8,473 nt of DNA from Planctomycetota bacterium (GTDB lineage: Bacteria; Planctomycetota; PUPC01; DSUN01), in NCBI GenBank assembly GCA_016872875.1, contig VGYW01000356.1:1-8473 (forward strand), given 5' to 3'. The notes under the pieces were generated by a model. It did not search any database, was not told where the DNA came from, and worked only from the letters and a program-made list of their open reading frames with translations. Position numbers and translations under genes: made by a program. Below, in pieces: positions 1 to 5,366 of this stretch (its first letter is position 1; the number at the start of each line of letters is the position of its first letter).

Positions 1-234
1 GATTCAATGGGCGTGAAACGCCCCCTTCGGGGGCTTGGATGGGGGGGACGCGCGATCCCAGGGCTCCCTTCGGTCGCCCTGGGCTACGGCTGGGTCGCCC
101 GCGTCGGCGGGCTACAAGGCCCCGAGATGTGGGCAAAGAGCAGGGCGAAGCCCTGGGCTGCTATAGTACGCCCCTGTCGGGGCTCCGGAGCAGCTCACCA
201 GAATTGGGGGCCATACCCGATAGGGATGAGGGCC

Positions 235-263
235 TTGACTTAATGGGGGGTGCCGCTGTACCC
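235..263 (+). promoter_or_regulatory. Weak promoter candidate for lipoprotein gene
   Basis: TTGACT (235-240) is a good -35-like hexamer. With 17-nt spacing, the -10 position reads TGTACC (258-263), a poor match to TATAAT. It lies about 50 nt before the start codon at 312. Nothing better is visible in the leader, but the -10 is weak and this may not be the real promoter. Confidence 0.25.
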
Positions 264-298
264 TGCCTGGAGCCTGCTGCGATCCACCCCGATGGCAC

Positions 299-305
299 AA
301 GGAGG
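299..305 (+). promoter_or_regulatory. Shine-Dalgarno deciding the 312 start
   Basis: AAGGAGG, a near-perfect anti-16S match, lies 6 nt before the ATG at 312. It fixes the start there and not at the upstream in-frame codons. The signal peptide also begins exactly at 312. Confidence 0.85.
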
Positions 306-311
306 CGAACC

Positions 312-3011
312 ATGTGGCGACGGGCCGGCCGTGTGGTGGCTGCGGGCGCGCTCATCGCGCTCGGCGCCTGCGCGCAGATGTACATGAAGGGCACCCCGCT
401 CTACACGGGCGAGTACAGCAAGCCCCAGGGGCCGCCCGAGGACAGAGTGAACCTCTGGCCCATCGCCTACTACCACAAGCCCGCACTCTCCGTCCTCTGG
501 CCATTCATGGAGTGGACCGACGACCACGCGGCCATCCGGCCCGTCTTCTCCGTCTACAAGCTCGACAAGCCGAAGCACGATTGGAGCGTCCTCTATCCCC
601 TCGCAGAGTTCGACTGCGACCAGGATGTCCACCGCGTCATCCCCTTCTTCTGGGGCACGGACGAAAAGAACCATCCCTACTTCGTCCTCTTCCCGATGGT
701 CTGGCTTCACGACAAGACGAAGGCCGTCCTGCCAGTCGTGGTATGGGACGGGGAGGGAACCGTGTTCCCCTTCGCCTGGTGGTGGAAGGATGGCTTCACG
801 CTCTTCCCGTTCTTCTGGTATCAGAGGGGCAACTACTGCCATCTCCTGCCCCTCTGGTTCCACGACAAGCTCGGGCCGGACGGCCACGACACCCACGTCC
901 TCTGGCCCATCTTCGAGTCGCTCAAGACCAAGGAGAAGCAGGGCTGGCGCCTCTGGCCATTCGCGGGCGACTACCAGGGGAAGGACCGCCGCTACAGCTT
1001 CGCCCTCTGGCCCCTCGCCCACTACATCCGCGCGGGCGACAGCACGACCCGTCTCGCCATCCCCTTGTACTTCGAGTGGAGCGACAAGGCCAGCACCTCG
1101 CAGCTCGTCCCGCCATTCTACTACCACACGAAAGGCCCGGAAGGAACCGACACCCACGTCCTCTGGCCCATCTTCGAGTCGCTCGACACCAAGACCGAGC
1201 AGGGCTGGCGCCTCTGGCCGTTCGCGGGCGACTACAAGAGCAAGGACCGCCGCTACTCCTTCGCACTCTGGCCCCTCGGACACTACGAGCGAGAGGGGGA
1301 CAAGACGACCCGTGTCGCCTTCCCGCTGTACTTCGAGGCGAGCGAGAAGGACAAGGGCTGGCGGCTCCTGATCCCAGCCTTCTTCCATAAGGCTGAGGGA
1401 GCCGACTCGCTAACCCTGACGCCCCTGTGGTTCGGGGGGAAGAAGGGCAAGGTGGAGTGGGACGGCGTGGTGCCGCTCTACTATCGTTCCAGCGACGCCG
1501 CGACGGACACCGAGCGCCTCATCACCCCGCTCCTGGCCACCTGGCGCTCGCCCGACGAGAAGAGCTGGCTTGTCGTCCCGCTCGCCTCCCGGCTCGCCTG
1601 GGGGAAGGGGGAGAAGGACCTCTGGTTCCTCGGCCCCCTCGCCCACGCGCGCTGGGGCGGCGAGAGCACCGATCACCACGTCATTCCGCTCTACCGCTAT
1701 GCGCGGGACAGCAAAGGGTGGAGGCTGGCCACGCTCCTAGTCGCCTGCGGCAAGAACGAGGCGGGCGAGCACCTGACGGTGATCCCGCTCCTGAGCGGTT
1801 ACACGCGCGACAAGGCCGGCCTCAGCAAGATCTTCTTGGTGCCCCTGTTTTCCGAATGGCAATGGAAGGGCCGCGACAACGACCTGTTGCTCCTCTGGTT
1901 CCTCGCCCACTTCCGCTGGGGGCGCACCGGCGAGCTCGGCACCCAGGAGGTCCCTCCCGCCTTCATCGGCTTCAGATGGGAAAAGGAGAACGTCCAGAAC
2001 CACATCATCCCCCTCTACTACTACGACCGCAACGAGCAGATGTTCCTCTCGCCGCTTGCGAGCTGGCGGAACAAGCCGGGCGAGAAGTTCCTCAACCTCC
2101 TCGGCCTCGGCGCACACTACACCGAGAACAAGCGAGGGGAGAAGGAGCTATTCCTGCCCTTCCTCCTGAGCGACTACGCCTGGGGCGGAGAGGACAAGGA
2201 GCTCTGGGCGCTCTTCCCATTCTTCCACGCACTCTGGGGCAAGGACCAGCTCGCTCACCACGTCCTGCCCATCTACGCCTATGACCGCAAGGACAAGATG
2301 TTCCTCACCCCGCTCGTCAGTTGGCAGACCAAGCCCGACCAGGGGTTCTTCAACCTCGGCATGCTCCTCGCCCACTACGCGCGTGAGAAAGATGGCAAGC
2401 GCGAACTGGTCATCCCGCCCCTCCTCTCGACCATCTGGTGGAATGACAAGGCCGGCGAGAAGGGCATCGCCACCTCCCCCCTGTTCTCGTGGAGCAAGCG
2501 GGCCAAGCCCGACGGCACGGAGTCGAGAGAAGAGCTCTGGGTCGCGCCCTGGCTCGAAGCCGACCGCTGGACCGGCACCCGCTCATTCACCGAGGGGGGC
2601 AAGAAGACGGAATACAAGTTCGCGGAGCGCAGCAACGAGTTCTTCCCCTTCTGGGACTACACGTACTCGCACCACATCCCGACCGAAGGCCCGCCCACCA
2701 CGACCGCCGAGTTCAACATCCTCTACTGGCTCTACGACTACGAGCGCCGCGAGGGCATGAAGGACCAGAAGGACCCCAAGAAGACCCACGACTACGTCCG
2801 CTCCCGCATCCTCTGGCACGTCATGCACTACGACCAGCTCGACGGCCGCGAGAGCCTCGACGTCTTCCCCTTCATCACCTGGGACCGCAAGAAGGACGGC
2901 TACCGCAAGACCTCGTTCCTCTGGCGCCTCTACCGCAACGAGCACGGCCGCGACGGCAGCCGCTCCCTCGACATCCTCTTCCTGCCCCTCCTCCGCAAGA
3001 AGGGCGGGTAG
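312..3011 (+). CDS. Giant repetitive predicted lipoprotein (899 aa)
   Basis: Function unknown. The N-terminus is a lipoprotein signal: Arg3-Arg4, a hydrophobic core, then lipobox-like Leu-Gly-Ala-Cys with Cys20, so export and lipid anchoring are expected. The rest is a long array of a short motif: one or two hydrophobic residues, Pro, then two or three hydrophobic or aromatic residues (LWPIF, FPFFW, IPLYY, TPLVSW). I count about 41 copies by eye, spaced roughly 15-25 residues, with degenerate copies such as LGLGAH. Charged linkers rich in Lys, Asp and Glu separate them. Such alternation suggests a beta-strand solenoid, propeller or outer-membrane barrel; this is inference. Residues 193-259 and 280-346 are a recent duplication. 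The last 130 residues are less regular. The frame is intact from 312 to the TAG. Neighbours give no functional clue, and a separate promoter follows, so it is probably its own transcription unit. Confidence 0.85.
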   Translation: MWRRAGRVVAAGALIALGACAQMYMKGTPLYTGEYSKPQGPPEDRVNLWPIAYYHKPALSVLWPFMEWTDDHAAIRPVFSVYKLDKPKHDWSVLYPLAEFDCDQDVHRVIPFFWGTDEKNHPYFVLFPMVWLHDKTKAVLPVVVWDGEGTVFPFAWWWKDGFTLFPFFWYQRGNYCHLLPLWFHDKLGPDGHDTHVLWPIFESLKTKEKQGWRLWPFAGDYQGKDRRYSFALWPLAHYIRAGDSTTRLAIPLYFEWSDKASTSQLVPPFYYHTKGPEGTDTHVLWPIFESLDTKTEQGWRLWPFAGDYKSKDRRYSFALWPLGHYEREGDKTTRVAFPLYFEASEKDKGWRLLIPAFFHKAEGADSLTLTPLWFGGKKGKVEWDGVVPLYYRSSDAATDTERLITPLLATWRSPDEKSWLVVPLASRLAWGKGEKDLWFLGPLAHARWGGESTDHHVIPLYRYARDSKGWRLATLLVACGKNEAGEHLTVIPLLSGYTRDKAGLSKIFLVPLFSEWQWKGRDNDLLLLWFLAHFRWGRTGELGTQEVPPAFIGFRWEKENVQNHIIPLYYYDRNEQMFLSPLASWRNKPGEKFLNLLGLGAHYTENKRGEKELFLPFLLSDYAWGGEDKELWALFPFFHALWGKDQLAHHVLPIYAYDRKDKMFLTPLVSWQTKPDQGFFNLGMLLAHYAREKDGKRELVIPPLLSTIWWNDKAGEKGIATSPLFSWSKRAKPDGTESREELWVAPWLEADRWTGTRSFTEGGKKTEYKFAERSNEFFPFWDYTYSHHIPTEGPPTTTAEFNILYWLYDYERREGMKDQKDPKKTHDYVRSRILWHVMHYDQLDGRESLDVFPFITWDRKKDGYRKTSFLWRLYRNEHGRDGSRSLDILFLPLLRKKGG
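888..1088 (+). repeat. Internal duplication in lipoprotein gene, copy A
   Basis: This is the first copy of a tandem intragenic repeat with an offset of exactly 261 nt (87 codons) to copy B. Long stretches are identical at DNA level, for example over the codons for DTHVLWPIFESL and QGWRLWPFAGDY. Conservation fades toward the FPLYFE/IPLYFE motif, after which the two units diverge. Confidence 0.9.
1149..1349 (+). repeat. Internal duplication in lipoprotein gene, copy B
   Basis: This is the second copy of the 87-codon unit, in frame with copy A. Differences are scattered and include several non-synonymous changes (Lys-Thr-Lys-Glu-Lys versus Asp-Thr-Lys-Thr-Glu after ESL). DNA identity is far above that between the other motif units of the gene, so this is a young duplication by unequal recombination or slippage. 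Confidence 0.9.
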
Positions 3012-3065
3012 CGCGTGGGCACCTTCTGGCCTGACACGCCCCCGGTTTGCGCGTCTGGCGGTTTG

Positions 3066-3276
3066 CAGCCCTGCAAGGGCGGCATGGGAAAGCCCAGGGC
3101 GGAGCAAAGCGAAGCCCTGGGTTTGGGTTGTGGGAGACAGAGCCCTGTAGGGGCGACATGGCGTGGGCCGAGTGGCCTATCCCGCCCCTTCAGGGCTACC
3201 GGGCGGGGGCCGTCTTCCCCAGGGCTCCGCTTCGCTCCGCCCTGGGCTTTCCCATTCCGCCCCCTCGGGGCTGAAG
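3066..3276. repeat. Nested inverted-repeat element
   Basis: The gap 3012-3380 has no gene. Its middle is a large imperfect palindrome. The 36-nt segment 3086-3121 is the reverse complement of 3218-3253 with only two mismatches. Inside it, AGCCCTGTAGGGGCG near 3140 pairs with CGCCCCTTCAGGGCT near 3183 with one mismatch. Outside it, the arms continue imperfectly to about 3066 and 3276. Each 36-nt arm is itself a hairpin (CCCAGGGC with GCCCTGGG). No T-run follows, so a classic intrinsic terminator is not supported. It could be a non-autonomous mobile element or a block of REP-like repeats that also ends the upstream transcript. Confidence 0.75.
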
Positions 3277-3321
3277 AGACCGAGCGACGGCAACCTGGGG
3301 GCGTGTCAGCCTTTCATCCCC

Positions 3322-3349
3322 TTGATTCCCGCGTAGGAAGGGGTATACT
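3322..3349 (+). promoter_or_regulatory. Sigma70-like promoter for the paralog cluster
   Basis: TTGATT (3322-3327), a 16-nt spacer and TATACT (3344-3349) match the TTGACA/TATAAT consensus at 4 and 5 of 6 positions. The predicted start of transcription is near 3356, giving an untranslated leader of about 25 nt before the ATG at 3381. CCCCTT (3318-3323) and AAGGGG (3338-3343) form an inverted repeat across the -35 and spacer, a possible operator (speculative). This is the clearest promoter in the window and would drive the genes from 3381 onward. Confidence 0.6.
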
Positions 3350-3380
3350 GGGAAGTCGGGAACAATCGGGGTGTGAAGCC

Positions 3381-3932
3381 ATGGCGAACGAAGGCAGGAT
3401 GCCACGGGCTGTCCAGCAGCCGGACGCGGCGGCCGCCGGCCCGCCGCACGGCACCGAGGTCCTGCTGATCGAGGCCTCCATTGACCCCAAGTTCCGCGAG
3501 CTCCTCCTGAAGGAGCGGGCGAAGGCCGCCGAGACCCTTGGCGTCAAGCTCTCCCCGGTCGAGGCCGCGCTTCTCAACGACGTGCCGGAGGAGCACCTCA
3601 GGAAGGTCATCGCGCAGACCGCCGCGAGCAAGAAGCTGCGGGCCGAGACCCGCCGCAAGGCCGCCAAGGTCGCCCTCGCCGCCCTCGGCGTCGGGGCGTT
3701 CGCTTGCGGCTACCAGCAGTACGCCAAGCACCTGGACCATCTCGACAAGAAAAGGAACCCGCCATACACGATCAACTACCGTAACGGGAGGATCATCGTC
3801 GTGCATGGAATGGTCGCGGACCCGAACTTCGGGGTTCGGGACGACATCCCAGTGGAGGAGGCATACACCGTGGAGGACCTCACTGGGCAGGGGGAGCGCG
3901 AACTGAGGGAGCTTGACAATGGCAAAGAGTGA
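3381..3932 (+). CDS. Divergent leader-domain paralog (183 aa)
   Basis: First of four paralogs; exact function unknown. Residues 26-80 match the domain shared with the next three genes: EVLL-E-SIDPKFRELLL, then LSPVEAALLNDVPEEHLRKVI. The pattern (Asp-Pro-x-Phe, Leu-Leu, Ala-rich helix, Leu-x-Pro-x-Glu-x-x-x-Leu) resembles leader regions of NHLP, Nif11 or Franean1_4349-type RiPP precursors; this is resemblance only. Thr90-Arg91-Arg92-Lys begins a hydrophobic stretch (about 94-110) that could be a membrane segment or Tat-like signal. The tail (111-183) is charged, not proline-rich, and lacks the PDRP motif of its relatives, although GVRDDIP (151-157) is vaguely similar. The ATG at 3381 is 30 nt after the promoter -10 box; its Shine-Dalgarno is weak (a G-rich stretch near 3368). 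Its 3' end overlaps the next gene by 14 nt, implying translational coupling. Confidence 0.8.
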   Translation: MANEGRMPRAVQQPDAAAAGPPHGTEVLLIEASIDPKFRELLLKERAKAAETLGVKLSPVEAALLNDVPEEHLRKVIAQTAASKKLRAETRRKAAKVALAALGVGAFACGYQQYAKHLDHLDKKRNPPYTINYRNGRIIVVHGMVADPNFGVRDDIPVEEAYTVEDLTGQGERELRELDNGKE

Positions 3933-4665
3933 GCGGAGCGAGAGGCCAATCGAGCAGCCTGCCGTGAAGACCACCATCGTGGGCGGGCGGCCGCCCGGGC
4001 CAGGGAAGGGCGTGGGCACAATCCCGCGCGGCATCGAAGTCCTCGTCAAGAAGGCGTCGGTTGACCCCGGCTTCAAGCAGGTCCTTCTTGCGAGGCGAGC
4101 CGAGGCCGCGAAGGAGATCGAGCTGCCGCTCGAGCCGGCCGAGGCGATGATGCTGAACGCCGTGCCCGCGGCGCAGCTAGAGGCCATCATCGCCTCCACC
4201 ACCGTGGCTCCCGTGAGCCGCGCCGCCTTCCTCGGCAGGGCCGCCGCCGTCATGCTCGCCGCACTCGGCGCAGGCGTCGGCTGTGAAGAACGGCGCGGGC
4301 CGACCGCGGGCGACCGGGCTGACCGCCCGCCGGCCACCAAGGGCATCCAGTTCGACCGTCCGCCCGAGAAGCTGAAGGAGATGCAGGAGCCGGCCCCGCC
4401 GCCCGACAAGGCTCCCCCCGCGACCCCGGGCCTTCAGCCCGACTATCCGCCCCCCAAGCCCAAGAGCCAGACCCCCGCGGCCGCCCCGCCGTCCCCTGAG
4501 CAGCCCATGATGCCCGTGGCTGGCGCCATTCCGCAGCCCATCCCGCGCACCAAGCCCGACGCGAAGGGTGTCCCGCCCGAGCAGCCGATGATTTCCGTGT
4601 TCGGCGCCACTCGGCAGCCCATCCCTCGCACGACGACCAAGGGCATTCAGCCCGACCGACCGTGA
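3919..4665 (+). CDS. Leader-domain protein with PDRP motif tail (248 aa)
   Basis: Second paralog. GAGGGAG at 3905-3911 sits 7 nt before ATG 3919, favouring it over TTG 3913; the start lies inside the upstream gene. Residues 1-34 are a polar extension. Residues 35-96 are the shared domain (IPRGIEVLVKKASVDP, LEPAEAMMLNAVPAAQLEAII). Ser100-Arg-Ala-Ala-Phe-Leu-Gly leads into a hydrophobic stretch (about 103-120), like a Tat signal whose second Arg is missing. The tail 123-248 is Pro-rich and holds motif copies at 131-138 (RADRPP), 142-149 (GIQFDRPP), 171-179 (GLQPDYPPP) and the C-terminal end 242-248 (GIQPDRP). A separate duplication of EQPM...QPIPRT occupies 194-211 and 221-237. It may be a multi-core peptide precursor or a membrane-anchored displayed tail; neither is proven. 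Confidence 0.85.
   Translation: MAKSERSERPIEQPAVKTTIVGGRPPGPGKGVGTIPRGIEVLVKKASVDPGFKQVLLARRAEAAKEIELPLEPAEAMMLNAVPAAQLEAIIASTTVAPVSRAAFLGRAAAVMLAALGAGVGCEERRGPTAGDRADRPPATKGIQFDRPPEKLKEMQEPAPPPDKAPPATPGLQPDYPPPKPKSQTPAAAPPSPEQPMMPVAGAIPQPIPRTKPDAKGVPPEQPMISVFGATRQPIPRTTTKGIQPDRP
4498..4632 (+). repeat. Two-copy coding repeat (EQPM..QPIPRT)
   Basis: Within the tail of the gene at 3919, the DNA from 4498 recurs from 4579 with an offset of 81 nt (27 codons). Both encode Glu-Gln-Pro-Met, a variable stretch containing Gly-Ala, then Gln-Pro-Ile-Pro-Arg-Thr. It differs from the PDRP motif and is not seen in the other paralogs. Confidence 0.8.
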
Positions 4666-4687
4666 GACCGCACAGGAGAATGAGCGA

Positions 4688-4748
4688 GTTCGTAGTGCGG
4701 GCTTCAGCCCGTGGGCGTCGGAGACGGCCTGAAGGCCGCACTACAAAC
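4688..4748. repeat. 61-bp palindromic element, copy 1
   Basis: Terminal arms GTTCGTAGTGCGG and CCGCACTACAAAC (one mismatch) enclose two small hairpins, CGGGCTTCAGCCCG and CGGCCTGAAGGCCG, separated by a short spacer. It lies 22 nt after the stop at 4665. It differs from copy 2 by one base, an A for G in the right arm, which breaks one pair of the outer stem. Confidence 0.9.
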
Positions 4749-4770
4749 ACGCGGATCGAGGAGTGAGCAA

Positions 4771-4831
4771 GTTCGTAGTGCGGGCTTCAGCCCGTGGGCG
4801 TCGGAGACGGCCTGAAGGCCGCACTACGAAC
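4771..4831. repeat. 61-bp palindromic element, copy 2
   Basis: Same orientation as copy 1 and 83 nt downstream, with perfect 13-bp terminal arms. Flanking bases (GAGC-A/G-A before the element) are also shared, suggesting local tandem duplication. It ends 15 nt before the ATG at 4847. An in-frame GTG at 4763 would translate the element as Arg-rich peptide, which is typical of spurious start extension. Confidence 0.9.
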
Positions 4832-4846
4832 GTCAGGGGCCGAGAA

Positions 4847-5245
4847 ATGCCAGAAGAGCCGACCGCGATCCCTCGCGGCATCGAGGTGTTGGTGAAGAAG
4901 GCGGCGGTGGACCCCGCCTTCCGCGAGGTTTTGCTCGCGCGTCGGGCCGAGGCCGCGGACGAGATCGGGCTGGCGCTCGAGCCGTCCGAGGCCGCCATGC
5001 TCGACGCGATTCCCGCCGCCCAGCTCGAGGCAATCGTCGCCCGCACGACGGTTGACCCGATGAGCCGCGCGGTGTTCCTGGGCCAGGCAGCCGCCGCGAT
5101 GCTCGGCGTGCTAGGGGCAGCCATCGGCACCCAGGGATGCACGATGGGCGCGCGCATTGACCTGCCCCCGCCGAAGCCCGTGCCGCTGAAGGCCGAGGCC
5201 GAGCCGCCCCCCGTGACCAATGGCATCCGGCCCGACAGACCCTAG
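4847..5245 (+). CDS. Short leader-domain protein ending in GIRPDRP (132 aa)
   Basis: Third and most compact paralog. The shared domain spans residues 8-69 (IPRGIEVLVKKAAVDPAF, LEPSEAAMLDAIPAAQLEAIV). Ser73-Arg-Ala-Val-Phe-Leu-Gly opens a hydrophobic Ala/Leu-rich stretch to about 93. A Pro-rich tail of about 35 residues follows: ARIDLPPP (102-109), then PPVTNGIRPDRP ending exactly at the C-terminus, so one clean motif copy closes the protein. The start at 4847 is chosen because AGGGG (4835-4839) lies 7 nt upstream and because the earlier GTG at 4763 would read through a palindromic repeat. It is most similar to the gene at 5367 across the N-terminal 90 residues. Size and layout are the most precursor-like of the four. 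Function remains unknown. Confidence 0.85.
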   Translation: MPEEPTAIPRGIEVLVKKAAVDPAFREVLLARRAEAADEIGLALEPSEAAMLDAIPAAQLEAIVARTTVDPMSRAVFLGQAAAAMLGVLGAAIGTQGCTMGARIDLPPPKPVPLKAEAEPPPVTNGIRPDRP

Positions 5246-5291
5246 GAGCATCCAAGGGAACCAGTTTGGGGCAGCGCGCAACTCGGAACCC

Positions 5292-5352
5292 GTTCGTAGT
5301 GCGGCCTTCAGGCCGTACCCTGGCGGGACGGGCTGAAGCCCGCACTACGAAC
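5292..5352. repeat. 61-bp palindromic element, copy 3 (inverted)
   Basis: The reverse complement of this copy has the same arms and the same two inner hairpins as copies 1 and 2, and the same 61-bp length, but a different central spacer. The element therefore inserted or flipped in the opposite orientation. Its right arm ends one base before the Shine-Dalgarno of the next gene, so its folding could influence translation of that gene. Confidence 0.9.
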
Positions 5353-5353
5353 C

Positions 5354-5360
5354 AAGGAGA
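5354..5360 (+). promoter_or_regulatory. Shine-Dalgarno for the gene at 5367
   Basis: AAGGAGA lies 6 nt before ATG 5367 and directly behind the palindromic element ending at 5352. It is the strongest ribosome site among the four paralogs. Confidence 0.8.
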
Positions 5361-5366
5361 CAGAGC

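Larger units (their letters stand above)
1..311. other. Gene-free leader with GC hairpins
   Basis: No convincing gene is seen before 312. The stretch holds small inverted repeats. The arms GGGCGT (9-14) and ACGCCC (18-23) compete with a second hairpin, GCCCCC (20-25) with GGGGGC (29-34), so the two are mutually exclusive. CCCAGGGC (57-64) pairs with GCCCTGGG (76-83), and GCCCC (170-174) pairs with GGGGC (179-183). The CCCAGGGC/GCCCTGGG pair recurs twice at 3093-3246, so the big lipoprotein gene is bracketed by the same repeat family. Open frames running through here (for example from 39) are upstream extensions lacking a ribosome site. Confidence 0.6.

Noticed and set aside
39..311. In-frame upstream extension of the lipoprotein gene
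   Set aside because: It is Arg/Pro-rich, passes through hairpin repeats and would bury the signal peptide. The start at 312 has a near-perfect Shine-Dalgarno.
240..1388. Long minus-strand open frame (382 codons) opposite the lipoprotein
   Set aside because: It mirrors the repetitive GC-rich coding strand. It has no signal, no recognisable domain and no ribosome site, while the plus-strand frame has a clear lipoprotein start and motif array.
4282..4284. Cys122 of the 248-aa paralog as a lipoprotein cysteine
   Set aside because: The preceding residues Gly-Val-Gly lack the hydrophobic residue at -3, and the other paralogs have no equivalent cysteine.
3306..4409. Minus-strand open frame of 367 codons
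   Set aside because: It is a shadow of the two overlapping plus-strand paralogs, whose domain is shared with two further genes; no independent evidence.
4688..4831. Two near-identical repeats as a CRISPR array
   Set aside because: Only two copies in tandem, a 22-nt gap, internal hairpins, and a third copy in reverse orientation elsewhere; no cas genes.
4763..4846. GTG start extending the 132-aa gene upstream
   Set aside because: It would translate the 61-bp palindromic element into an Arg-rich peptide. ATG 4847 aligns with the starts of the relatives.
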